Origin: Endozoicomonadaceae bacterium
GTDB lineage: Bacteria; Pseudomonadota; Gammaproteobacteria; Pseudomonadales; Endozoicomonadaceae
Reading direction: 5' to 3'
DNA length: 29,644 nt
Assembly (NCBI GenBank): GCA_015163815.1
Contig: JAAOIJ010000078.1
Coordinates: 1 to 29,644, forward strand
In this document: piece by piece, positions 8,684 to 15,988 of the stretch
Position numbering within the stretch: the stretch's first letter is position 1
Layout: the number at the start of each line of letters is the position of its first letter
Notes under the pieces: model-generated
What the model was told of the DNA's origin: nothing
What the model saw: only the letters and a program-made list of their open reading frames with translations
Database searches by the model: none
Position numbers and translations under genes: made by a program

Positions 8684-9327
8684 GTGAAATAATCGATTAA
8701 ATAAGTTTGAATTTGTGTTTGAATATCAGCTAAAGGTTTGGTTGCATCCAGAATACGATAAATATGTTGATATTGTTTGGCTCGAACTAAATAAGCTTCG
8801 CGTACTCTGTTAAAAAAGTCTAACGTTTCTCGCTCAAAACGATCCAGGTTGCCTCGTTTTTTTGCTCTTTTTAACCCCAGCTCAGCAGGCATATCAAGCA
8901 GTAAAGTTAAGTTTGGACGTAATGTGCCTTGGACCATGGTTTCTAATTGTTGAATCCATTGGGTGTTCATATGTCTTCCGGCACCTTGATAAGCCCAAGT
9001 CGTATCGGTAAAACGATCTGAGACAACAATTTTGTTTTGTTGTAATGCAGGTTGAATAATGTGTTTGCAATGCTGATTTCTAGCTGCAAACATCATGAGT
9101 AATTCAGTTAAGGTGTCAACCGGTTCATTGTGTTCAGGCTGTAAAAGTAATGATCTCAATTGTTCAGCTAGCGGTGTCCCACCCGGTTCTCGTGTTAGAA
9201 TATGATCATATTGGTGCTCTGTTAACCATTGTTGTATAAAATGCAGGCAAGTTGTTTTACCTGAACCTTCAGATCCTTCTAGCGTAATAAAACAACCGTT
9301 CACTGTATGGCTTTTCGGTCGCGTCAT
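8680..9327 (-). CDS. tmk: Thymidylate kinase Tmk
   Basis: Phosphorylates dTMP to dTDP in the dTTP supply pathway. The 215-residue protein (E. coli 213) has the P-loop GSEGSGKTT at 18-26, the DR motif in SDRFTDTTWAYQGAGR, and a LID segment RAKKRGNLDRFE. The frame is open up to 9369, but GAGGAAG sits just ahead of the ATG at 9325-9327 and the P-loop position then matches the family, so I use that start. Its stop overlaps the start of holB by 4 bp. mltG, which usually lies directly upstream, is missing; 127 bp separate it from pabC. Confidence 0.95.
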   Translation of the reverse strand: MTRPKSHTVNGCFITLEGSEGSGKTTCLHFIQQWLTEHQYDHILTREPGGTPLAEQLRSLLLQPEHNEPVDTLTELLMMFAARNQHCKHIIQPALQQNKIVVSDRFTDTTWAYQGAGRHMNTQWIQQLETMVQGTLRPNLTLLLDMPAELGLKRAKKRGNLDRFERETLDFFNRVREAYLVRAKQYQHIYRILDATKPLADIQTQIQTYLIDYFT

Positions 9328-9454
9328 ATGGGGCTTCCTCAAATCCAGGCAATCTCTTTGATGTGCCATATTATCGTTGAGTTTCTGTGTCTACTGAAAG
9401 CCTAGTCTATCATGGTATTCAGCTCATCTGTCATGGATGCTGGTTTTCATTTTG

Positions 9455-10309
9455 CTACTGATCTATTTCAGTGGATAAGCGTTGTGGTGAATCATAGCCG
9501 AGTGTTGCAAGTTTTTTTTGTAATTGTCGCGTGATGAGTCCTGGTTTATATTGATTTTTTTTGTATTGCTTAACAGGCCAAATACCCATAATGCTATTGC
9601 ACATAAATATTTCAGATGCGGCAGATAATGTCTGTTCAGATATAATGTGAATAGATTGTTTTATATTAATTTTACTGTGATTTAAAATCCATTCTCGCAT
9701 AATACCAGCAACACCGCATTGTTTCAAATCAGGCGTGATCAACGTGTCATGATGCACAATAAATAAATTACTCATCGTACCTTCAATACAATGACCGTTA
9801 AAATCACGCATTAATCCCTCTGTATACATAGGATCTCGCCACTCTTGGCGAGCTAAAACTTGTTCTAAGCGATTTAAATGTTTCATGCCAGCAAGGGAAG
9901 GCTGGTGCGCTAATCTAGTTTTACAAGGAAATAACACAATGCCTTGTGTCAATTTTTCTATATCCCTCTTGACTTCAGGAAAAAATTGCCATATAGCGCG
10001 AGGAGTGGCATCATGAGGGTCGTATCCTCTGCGCCCAGATCCGCGTGTTACAATAAGCTTTAAGATGCCTTCGGTGACTTGTATTTGATTTAAAATATGA
10101 TGCTGTTGTTTGGCTAGATGATCCCATTTTACGTTGAACTTTAAAGTACTGCATCCCTGTTTTAAACGCTCCCAGTGTAAATCTTGAAAGATGATCTTTT
10201 TTTGGTGAACGCGCATCGTTTCAAATAATCCGTCGCCATACGCTAAGCCTCTATCAGTGATTGGAAGATGTGTTTGGAGCTGATAATCAATCCAAGTGTT
10301 TATTGGCAT
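9455..10309 (-). CDS. pabC: Aminodeoxychorismate lyase PabC
   Basis: Fold-type IV PLP enzyme that converts 4-amino-4-deoxychorismate to p-aminobenzoate for folate synthesis. Hallmarks are DRGLAYGDGLFETMRV (19-34), SGRRGYDP, and the PLP lysine 143 in AGMKHLNRLEQVLA, which closely resembles E. coli PabC rather than the branched-chain aminotransferases. The frame extends to 10405, but the extra 32 residues have no family counterpart. The ATG at 10307-10309 has an AGAGA sequence upstream and gives 284 residues, close to the family norm. It is the first gene of the minus-strand block and is divergent from ftsK. Its usual neighbour fabF is absent. Confidence 0.88.
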   Translation of the reverse strand: MPINTWIDYQLQTHLPITDRGLAYGDGLFETMRVHQKKIIFQDLHWERLKQGCSTLKFNVKWDHLAKQQHHILNQIQVTEGILKLIVTRGSGRRGYDPHDATPRAIWQFFPEVKRDIEKLTQGIVLFPCKTRLAHQPSLAGMKHLNRLEQVLARQEWRDPMYTEGLMRDFNGHCIEGTMSNLFIVHHDTLITPDLKQCGVAGIMREWILNHSKINIKQSIHIISEQTLSAASEIFMCNSIMGIWPVKQYKKNQYKPGLITRQLQKKLATLGYDSPQRLSTEIDQ

Positions 10310-10567
10310 GCACTTATCTCTGATCGTGTTATGCTGAATGAGTTCATTGTATTTTTTAGCCAATATCAGCCTATCATGAATGGATGAGTATGATACATGA
10401 AACAAGGCGTCATCAGATTGACTGTTCTGCCATAATGCATCCAGAGCCTCAGGTATTTTTTGGAATGATCTTGTGTTTTTATTTTAACAGAATTTTGTCA
10501 AAATAATTGGCTTTTTTTAAATCGATTCAATCGCGATATCAGTTGATACATTACTTAGGAGTGAAGC

Positions 10568-12838
10568 ATGTCAGCTCAATTATCAAATCAAAAAAATGAA
10601 CCTGTTCAGCATCAAACATACTCAAAATCAGCTTTAAAAAAAGATTGCCAAGGCTTATTTTTTTTGATGCTGAGTAGCTATTTAACCATGGCATTGAGTA
10701 CTTATACGGAAACAGATAATGCTTGGTTGCATGCGAATAATCAAACGATTCAAAATGCAGGAGGTCCTCTAGGTGCTTGGTTAGCTGATGTTTTATGGAG
10801 TTTTTTAGGTTTAGGATCGTGGTGCTTGATTTTTAGCTTGCATACAGTCTGGATTCTATGTTTTATAGACAAGTTTTGTTTTTTGAATAAAACAAAACAA
10901 ATGGCTTCTGCTGTCATTAAAATACCGGCTATCTTTATTTTATTAACCAGTGTTTGTGGTATTTTAACTGCTTGTGAGTTGGCTTATCATGATATTGCTT
11001 TCTTAGGAGGTGGCTTATTAGGGCAGTTTATATTGTCTGTGTTATTTCCTGTTGTAGCCGTACAAGGCAGTATTCTAATTTTAAGTGCGACGAGTCTCAT
11101 TAGTTTTATGTTTTGGAGTCAGGTTGCCTGGTCTGATATTGTGCAAATCATTTGGAAATCTGTCGTTTGGTTGATCAAAAAAACCGATCATCTTTTTCGT
11201 GTCGCGTATCTTGTATTCAAAAAAATAAAAGCATACTGGATGATCGTATTTCTGATGATAAAAGTGCAATATATAAAAAAAAACAAACGCATAAAAAATG
11301 ATGATTCTCACATAAACAAACCAATTGCATCACCAGTCAATCAAGTGCAATCGAGCTCAACATCCCTGTCATGGAAAGGCGTGGTGCCAGTGTCGACGCA
11401 CTTGTTAGATGAAAAAAAAATAGAATCTGTTGTGATGCGTTCTAAATTAGAACAAACCCAGTTAGGTCAATTATTAGAAAATAAATTGCAAGATTTTGGA
11501 TTCATTGTGAAAGTTGTGAATGTATTGCCAGGACCTGTCGTAACGCGATTTGAAATTGAGCCGGCACCAGGGTTAAAAGCAAGCAAAATATCCTCAATTG
11601 CAAAAGATTTAGCTCGCTCTTTAAGCGTTCATGCTGTTCGTGTTGTTGAAATTATTCCGGGTAAGTCTGTTGTTGGCATAGAAATCCCCAATCCTAATAG
11701 GCAAATTGTTTCTTTTCGAACATTAATTGAGTCACAAGCCTTTGTTTTATCAGAGTCTCCTGTATCTTTGGCTTTAGGTCAAAATATTGCAGGTGAGGTG
11801 ATCATTGCTGATTTATCAGATATGCCTCATTTATTAGTTGCTGGCACCACTGGATCAGGTAAATCAGTGGGTGTGAATGCTATGATTTTAAGCATTTTGT
11901 ACAAAGCAACACCAGAGCAAGTTCGGTTAATCATGATTGATCCTAAAATGCTTGAATTATCTGTTTATGCTGGGATTCCTCATTTGCTGACACCCGTTAT
12001 TACGGATATGCATCAAGCTTCAAATATATTAACTTGGTGTGTGTCAGAAATGGAAAAAAGATATGAAATAATGACTTTGTTAGGCGTGCGTAATATTCAA
12101 AGTTATAATGATCAAGTGAATCAAGCGCATAAAAAAAATATTCCACTAACAGTCGAGCTCAAGCAAGGAGAGTTTTTAAAGTTAGAATCGATGCCGTTAA
12201 TTGTTGTTATTATTGATGAATTTGCAGATATGATCATGGTTGTTGGAAAAAAAGTCGAAACATTAATTACACGTATTGCGCAAAAAGCAAGAGCTGCAGG
12301 CATTCATTTGATTTTAGCGACACAGCGACCCTCTGTTGATATTATTACTGGTTTGATTAAAGCCAATGTCCCCGCAAGGATTAGTTTTCAAGTTTCTTCT
12401 AAAATTGATTCACGCACAGTCTTAGATCAATCCGGAGCAGAACAATTACTTGGGCATGGAGATATGTTATATTTGGCAAAAGGCTCTTCGAATTTAACGA
12501 GAATTCATGGTGCTTTTGTGAGCGATGAAGAAGTGCATCGTGTTGTAACTGAATGGAAAAAACAAGCTCAGCCTGACAGTCAAAACCCTGATTTATCAGA
12601 GGGATTACAGTCAACACTTGAAGAATCTTCAATAAACAGTGACGATAGAAATGATTCGCTGTATGATGAAGCGGTTTCTTTTATTATAGAAACGAAACGT
12701 GTCTCAATTTTAGCATTACAACGACGATTTAAAATTGGCTATGGCCGTGCCAACGATTTATTAGATGAGCTAGAAAAAAAACAGGTCATATCTGCCAATA
12801 AAGGCGCAGGTAAAGCCAGGGGAATTTTACTGAAATGA
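10568..12838 (+). CDS. ftsK: DNA translocase FtsK
   Basis: Membrane-anchored hexameric DNA pump that clears chromosome termini from the division septum and activates XerCD recombination at dif. About four membrane spans occupy residues 28-200. A short basic linker follows, then the motor: Walker A GTTGSGKS at 426-433, Walker B around Asp550 (IIDEFAD), and ATQRPSVD. The C-terminal winged-helix gamma domain, which reads KOPS sites, ends the protein (FKIGYGRANDLLDELE). At 756 residues it lacks the roughly 600-residue linker of E. coli FtsK (1329), like the compact homologues of many other bacteria. AGGAG precedes the ATG. It is divergent from pabC and followed by dnaX. Confidence 0.95.
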   Translation: MSAQLSNQKNEPVQHQTYSKSALKKDCQGLFFLMLSSYLTMALSTYTETDNAWLHANNQTIQNAGGPLGAWLADVLWSFLGLGSWCLIFSLHTVWILCFIDKFCFLNKTKQMASAVIKIPAIFILLTSVCGILTACELAYHDIAFLGGGLLGQFILSVLFPVVAVQGSILILSATSLISFMFWSQVAWSDIVQIIWKSVVWLIKKTDHLFRVAYLVFKKIKAYWMIVFLMIKVQYIKKNKRIKNDDSHINKPIASPVNQVQSSSTSLSWKGVVPVSTHLLDEKKIESVVMRSKLEQTQLGQLLENKLQDFGFIVKVVNVLPGPVVTRFEIEPAPGLKASKISSIAKDLARSLSVHAVRVVEIIPGKSVVGIEIPNPNRQIVSFRTLIESQAFVLSESPVSLALGQNIAGEVIIADLSDMPHLLVAGTTGSGKSVGVNAMILSILYKATPEQVRLIMIDPKMLELSVYAGIPHLLTPVITDMHQASNILTWCVSEMEKRYEIMTLLGVRNIQSYNDQVNQAHKKNIPLTVELKQGEFLKLESMPLIVVIIDEFADMIMVVGKKVETLITRIAQKARAAGIHLILATQRPSVDIITGLIKANVPARISFQVSSKIDSRTVLDQSGAEQLLGHGDMLYLAKGSSNLTRIHGAFVSDEEVHRVVTEWKKQAQPDSQNPDLSEGLQSTLEESSINSDDRNDSLYDEAVSFIIETKRVSILALQRRFKIGYGRANDLLDELEKKQVISANKGAGKARGILLK

Positions 12839-12862
12839 CTTGATTGACCATGAAGTAAATCC

Positions 12863-12890
12863 TTTAAATGTAACAATAGATAGGTATAAT
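12863..12890 (+). promoter_or_regulatory. Probable dnaX promoter
   Basis: TTTAAA (12863-12868) and a consensus TATAAT (12885-12890) are separated by 16 bp, 33 bp before the dnaX ATG. The pair lies in the 85-bp gap after ftsK, so dnaX need not depend on readthrough from ftsK. Confidence 0.6.
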
Positions 12891-12923
12891 CTAGATTGAT
12901 GGCAACCTTTAAAAGGCTTTGAA

Positions 12924-14177
12924 ATGAATTATCAAGTTTTAGCTCGTAAATGGCGACCGCACATTTTTGAGGATTTAATGGGACAGTCCCATGTTTTAAA
13001 ACCGATATTAAACGCATTAAAAATGAATAAATTACATCATGCGTATTTATTTACAGGAACCAGAGGTGTTGGAAAAACAACGATTGCTAGAATTTTTGCA
13101 AAATCAATTAATTGTGAAGCCGGTATTACCACCCTGCCTTGTAACCAATGTTCCATTTGTCAAGATATCGATGCCGGTTGTTTTTCAGATCTCATCGAAG
13201 TGGATGCAGCTTCAAAAACAAAAGTTGAAGATACGCGAGAATTATTAGAGAATATTCATTATGCACCTGTTAGAGGTCGTTTTAAAGTCTACCTGATTGA
13301 TGAAGTGCATATGCTATCCAATCATAGTTTTAATGCGCTCTTGAAAACTTTAGAAGAACCGCCTGCACATGTTAAATTTTTATTGGCTACCACTGATGCT
13401 CATAAATTACCCATTACGATTTTATCACGTTGTTTGAAATTTCATCTTAAAAAAATTCCTTTGAAAGTGATGGTCTCTAGATTAGAGAAGATATTAATAG
13501 AAGAAAAAATTGAATTTGAATTGCCTGCTCTGACTATCTTGTCGCGTATGGCAGAAGGGAGTTTACGAGATGCTTTGAGTTTAACAGAGCAAGCGATTGC
13601 TTATTGCCAAGAGCATCTAACTGCTGAATTAGTGGGAGAAATGTTAGGGGTTCTTGATACGGAGCAAATTTTCAAAATTGTAGAATATTTAATGGCTAAT
13701 AATGCGGCTGATTTATTGGCGCATATTGATAAAATTCATGAAAAATCAGTAAATTATGAATTATTGATTGATGATTTATTAAATATATTGCATCAAATGG
13801 CCATCGCACAAATTGCACCTGCAGCGATCTATACAGATCAGTATGATAAAAGAAAAATTCAAGCTTTAGCGCAAAAAGCTTTACCAGAAGACATTCAATT
13901 ATTTTATCAATCAGGACTGATAGGACGAAAAGATTTAGCTTTTTCCCCTGATTTTAGAATGGGATTTGAGATGATTTTATTGCGCATGCTGGCTTTTCAA
14001 ATGCAACCTGTAGCGTCTGCTCAAACATCAGTTTCTTCCCAAGCCCCAGCCGCCGCCACAGAAGGGGGGGGGCGAACCAATCAAGTGACTGCTTTAGCAG
14101 AGGCCTTATTGTCGGAAAACGTGGACACTTTAAATCATCAGTCTGCTACATCAGGAGATTCTCCTGAAAAAAAGTAA
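12924..14177 (+). CDS. dnaX: DNA polymerase III gamma subunit; zero-frame product of dnaX
   Basis: AAA+ clamp-loader ATPase. The 417-residue zero-frame product corresponds to domains I-III, the gamma form of E. coli (431 residues). It starts MNYQVLARKWRP and has Walker A GTRGVGKTT (45-53), zinc cysteines 64, 73, 76 and 79, Walker B VYLIDEVHML, and the ILSRC arginine finger. Domain III ends near FEMILLRMLAFQ. The last 50 residues are an Ala/Ser/Thr-rich linker encoded partly by an unusual GC-rich stretch with nine consecutive G (14064-14072). Translation stops at TAA 14175-14177, directly after A_AAA_AAG. The tau-specific domain lies downstream in the -1 frame, so full-length tau of about 591 residues would arise by -1 slippage at 14168-14174. 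A real one-base deletion cannot be excluded from sequence alone. Confidence 0.95.
   Translation: MNYQVLARKWRPHIFEDLMGQSHVLKPILNALKMNKLHHAYLFTGTRGVGKTTIARIFAKSINCEAGITTLPCNQCSICQDIDAGCFSDLIEVDAASKTKVEDTRELLENIHYAPVRGRFKVYLIDEVHMLSNHSFNALLKTLEEPPAHVKFLLATTDAHKLPITILSRCLKFHLKKIPLKVMVSRLEKILIEEKIEFELPALTILSRMAEGSLRDALSLTEQAIAYCQEHLTAELVGEMLGVLDTEQIFKIVEYLMANNAADLLAHIDKIHEKSVNYELLIDDLLNILHQMAIAQIAPAAIYTDQYDKRKIQALAQKALPEDIQLFYQSGLIGRKDLAFSPDFRMGFEMILLRMLAFQMQPVASAQTSVSSQAPAAATEGGGRTNQVTALAEALLSENVDTLNHQSATSGDSPEKK
14064..14072 (+). repeat. Nine-G homopolymer in the dnaX linker
   Basis: Nine consecutive G encode three glycines in an otherwise AT-rich gene. Loss of one G would bring in a stop at 14086; gain of one would bring in the TGA at 14165-14167. 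Either change would truncate the product near the gamma length. Confidence 0.9.
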
Positions 14178-14179
14178 TG
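14151..14179 (+). promoter_or_regulatory. Putative programmed -1 frameshift site of dnaX
   Basis: The slippery heptamer A_AAA_AAG is at 14168-14174, in zero-frame register (GAA AAA AAG TAA). AGGAG (14153-14157) lies 10 nt upstream, the position of the stimulatory Shine-Dalgarno-like element in E. coli dnaX. AGGAG is inside a near-perfect palindrome TCAGGAGATTCTCCTGA (14151-14167). The -1 frame is closed by TGA at 14165-14167 and the zero frame by TAA at 14175-14177, so the heptamer is the only place a shift can work. No convincing 3' hairpin is seen; GTAGCA (14183-14188) could pair with TGCTAC (14263-14268) at long range. Confidence 0.75.
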
Positions 14180-14698
14180 TCAGTAGCATCCCCATCCAAA
14201 GATAAGATTGTCGATGTTACGCCAAATTTAGCGCATTCTAAAGACATGAAGATTGAGCGTATTGCTACGATTCCGCTTGCCAAGGAACTACCTGTTACAT
14301 TGTTAGATTGTGATCCAGCCGGTTGGCTTAAGCTGCTTCATCATATTCCGTTGACAGGCGTTGAGAAAACATTAGCCATGCATTGTGCTCTAGCTCAAGT
14401 GATTGAAGACGCATTGTATCTGACTTTAGATGCAACTTATGATATGTTATTGAATTCTACACATGCACAACGAATCAGTATAGTGCTTTCTGAATATTTT
14501 CATCGTAAGATTACTGTTAAAATATCAGCTGGAAAAATCATGCATGAAACAGCGATTATGCAAATAGAACGGATGAAAAAAGCATGTTTTCAAGTTGCAA
14601 AATCAATGCTGCTAGAAGATCCTAACGTGAAAAGTATCCTCACGCTATTCGATGCTAAATTTGATGAAAATTTGATTGATTATGAATTAATATCATGA
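14177..14698 (+). CDS. dnaX: Tau-specific C-terminal domain of DnaX, in the -1 frame
   Basis: A 173-codon open frame that continues dnaX in the -1 register. Its C-terminal two thirds matches domain V of E. coli tau, which binds the polymerase alpha subunit. Shared features are a DPAGWLKLL start, a block around LAMHCALAQVIEDALYLTLD, and an end RMKKACFQVAKSMLLEDPNVKSILTLFDAKFDENLI, resembling the E. coli pattern IQTLRRFFDAELDEESI. The ATG at 14177 shares its A with the dnaX stop (TAATG), so re-initiation yielding a separate 173-residue protein is a second possibility. The nearest AGGAG is 19 nt away, too far to serve this ATG well. The stop overlaps the first possible ATG of the ybaB frame. Confidence 0.88.
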   Translation: MSVASPSKDKIVDVTPNLAHSKDMKIERIATIPLAKELPVTLLDCDPAGWLKLLHHIPLTGVEKTLAMHCALAQVIEDALYLTLDATYDMLLNSTHAQRISIVLSEYFHRKITVKISAGKIMHETAIMQIERMKKACFQVAKSMLLEDPNVKSILTLFDAKFDENLIDYELIS

Positions 14699-14730
14699 GC
14701 AATCATGCAATCCTTGAAAGGAGAAGTGAA

Positions 14731-15057
14731 ATGTTTGGTGAAAAAGGTATTGGACAATTTGTAAAGCATGCCAAGAGCATGGAAGAAAAAATGAAAAAAA
14801 TGAATGAAGAAGTGCTTAAATTAACAGTGACAGGCCAATCAGGCGCAGGATTAGTTTCTGTCACCATGAATGGAAATCAAGCCGTACAAAAAATACAGAT
14901 TGATGATGAAGCGTTTCAAGAAGATAAAATTGTGTTAGAAGAGTTGATTGCTTTTGCTTTTAATGATGCATTAAAGCGGTTAGCTGAACAAAAAAAAGAT
15001 AAATTATCTTCTGTTAGTGATCTATTAAATATTGATCGTTTTAAAATGCCTTTTTAA
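14731..15057 (+). CDS. ybaB: YbaB/EbfC nucleoid-associated protein
   Basis: A 108-residue DNA-binding protein of the YbaB/EbfC family (E. coli 109), a tweezer-shaped dimer that coats DNA. The start MFGEKGIGQFVKHAKSMEEKM, the middle VTGQSGAGLVSVTMNG and the end GFKMPF-like RFKMPF are diagnostic. The frame opens at an ATG at 14695 that overlaps the dnaX stop, but the ATG at 14731 has a strong AAAGGAG and gives the family N-terminus. The dnaX-ybaB-recR order is conserved across many bacteria. Confidence 0.95.
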   Translation: MFGEKGIGQFVKHAKSMEEKMKKMNEEVLKLTVTGQSGAGLVSVTMNGNQAVQKIQIDDEAFQEDKIVLEELIAFAFNDALKRLAEQKKDKLSSVSDLLNIDRFKMPF

Positions 15058-15075
15058 GCTTAGCAAACAATTTAT

Positions 15076-15105
15076 TTGATAGGCTACTTGCTCAAACCTT
15101 ATGAT
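15076..15105 (+). promoter_or_regulatory. Possible recR promoter
   Basis: TTGATA (15076-15081) and TATGAT (15100-15105) are separated by 18 bp in the 80-bp gap between ybaB and recR. A second TATGAT overlaps at 15105-15110. Confidence 0.4.
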
Positions 15106-15137
15106 ATGATATTTGTTTTGAATGGATTGATACGCTT

Positions 15138-15746
15138 ATGAATATTTTCCCTGCTAGTGTTCAGCAATTGATTAAATCCTTCATGTATTTACCGGGTATT
15201 GGACCTAAATCAGCTGAACGGATGGCTTTATATTTATTAGGCCGATATCCTGCAAAAGGTAAAACATTAGCAGATTCCCTGTCTACTGCACTTGAAAAAG
15301 TCAGTTATTGTCTCCGTTGTCGTCATTTTTCAGAAAAAGAATTATGTGTTATTTGTTCAGATTCTACGCGAGATGAGCGATTATTATGTATTGTAGAAAC
15401 AGCTTCTGATTTGAGCGCTATGGAGCAGTCAGGCGGGTATAACGGGTATTATTTTGTATTGATGGGTCGATTATCTCCGATTGATGGCGTGGGTCCTGAA
15501 GAATTAGGTTTAACTGTACTGCTTTCTCAATTGGCATCAGAAAAACGAGTACATGAAGTTATTTTAGCCACAAATTCGACAATTGAAGGTGAAGCGACCG
15601 CTTATTTTTTAGTCGATCAAATGAAAACATTAGGGCTCAAAGTATCCCGTTTAGCGAATGGTGTTCCCTTAGGCAGTGAGTTAGAATATATGGATAAAGG
15701 GACTTTAACTTGTGCATTAGATCAAAGGCATATTTTTGAATCTTAA
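15138..15746 (+). CDS. recR: Recombination protein RecR
   Basis: Acts with RecF and RecO to load RecA onto gapped single-stranded DNA. At 202 residues it is the normal length (E. coli 201). A helix-hairpin-helix segment LPGIGPKSAERMA is at 18-30. The zinc motif has cysteines at 58, 61, 70 and 73. A Toprim domain begins at LLCIVETASDL, and GVGPEELG and TNSTIEGEATAYFL follow. The ribosome-binding site is weak. It ends 242 bp before the convergent unknown gene; no clear terminator was seen between them, only an imperfect hairpin around GACTGATAGTC near 15900. Confidence 0.96.
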   Translation: MNIFPASVQQLIKSFMYLPGIGPKSAERMALYLLGRYPAKGKTLADSLSTALEKVSYCLRCRHFSEKELCVICSDSTRDERLLCIVETASDLSAMEQSGGYNGYYFVLMGRLSPIDGVGPEELGLTVLLSQLASEKRVHEVILATNSTIEGEATAYFLVDQMKTLGLKVSRLANGVPLGSELEYMDKGTLTCALDQRHIFES

Positions 15747-15988
15747 ATGAAAGCGATCTGCCTGGCTCATATCTGAACTGACATCTTTGCAATCAGACAA
15801 TCGCATCATCTTGAAAATGCTTTTTTATTAAAATAGTTTCAACAATAACGCAATGTATGTGTTATTTGAATCAACCAATACCGTCACTATCCATCAGCAT
15901 GACTGATAGTCAAATGCTTGCATGATGCTTGTAGAATAGCCATGACGGATGCCTCGATGATAGCCATATTTTTATCATTAATTGGCTG

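Noticed and set aside
12739..13017. Minus-strand frame across the ftsK-dnaX junction
   Set aside because: It lies antisense to two clear genes and has no recognisable motif.
14177..14698. dnaX as a pseudogene broken by a frameshift
   Set aside because: Both parts are well conserved with E. coli DnaX, and the break falls exactly on a slippery heptamer with an SD-like element at the E. coli spacing. A sequencing error remains possible and is stated in the finding.
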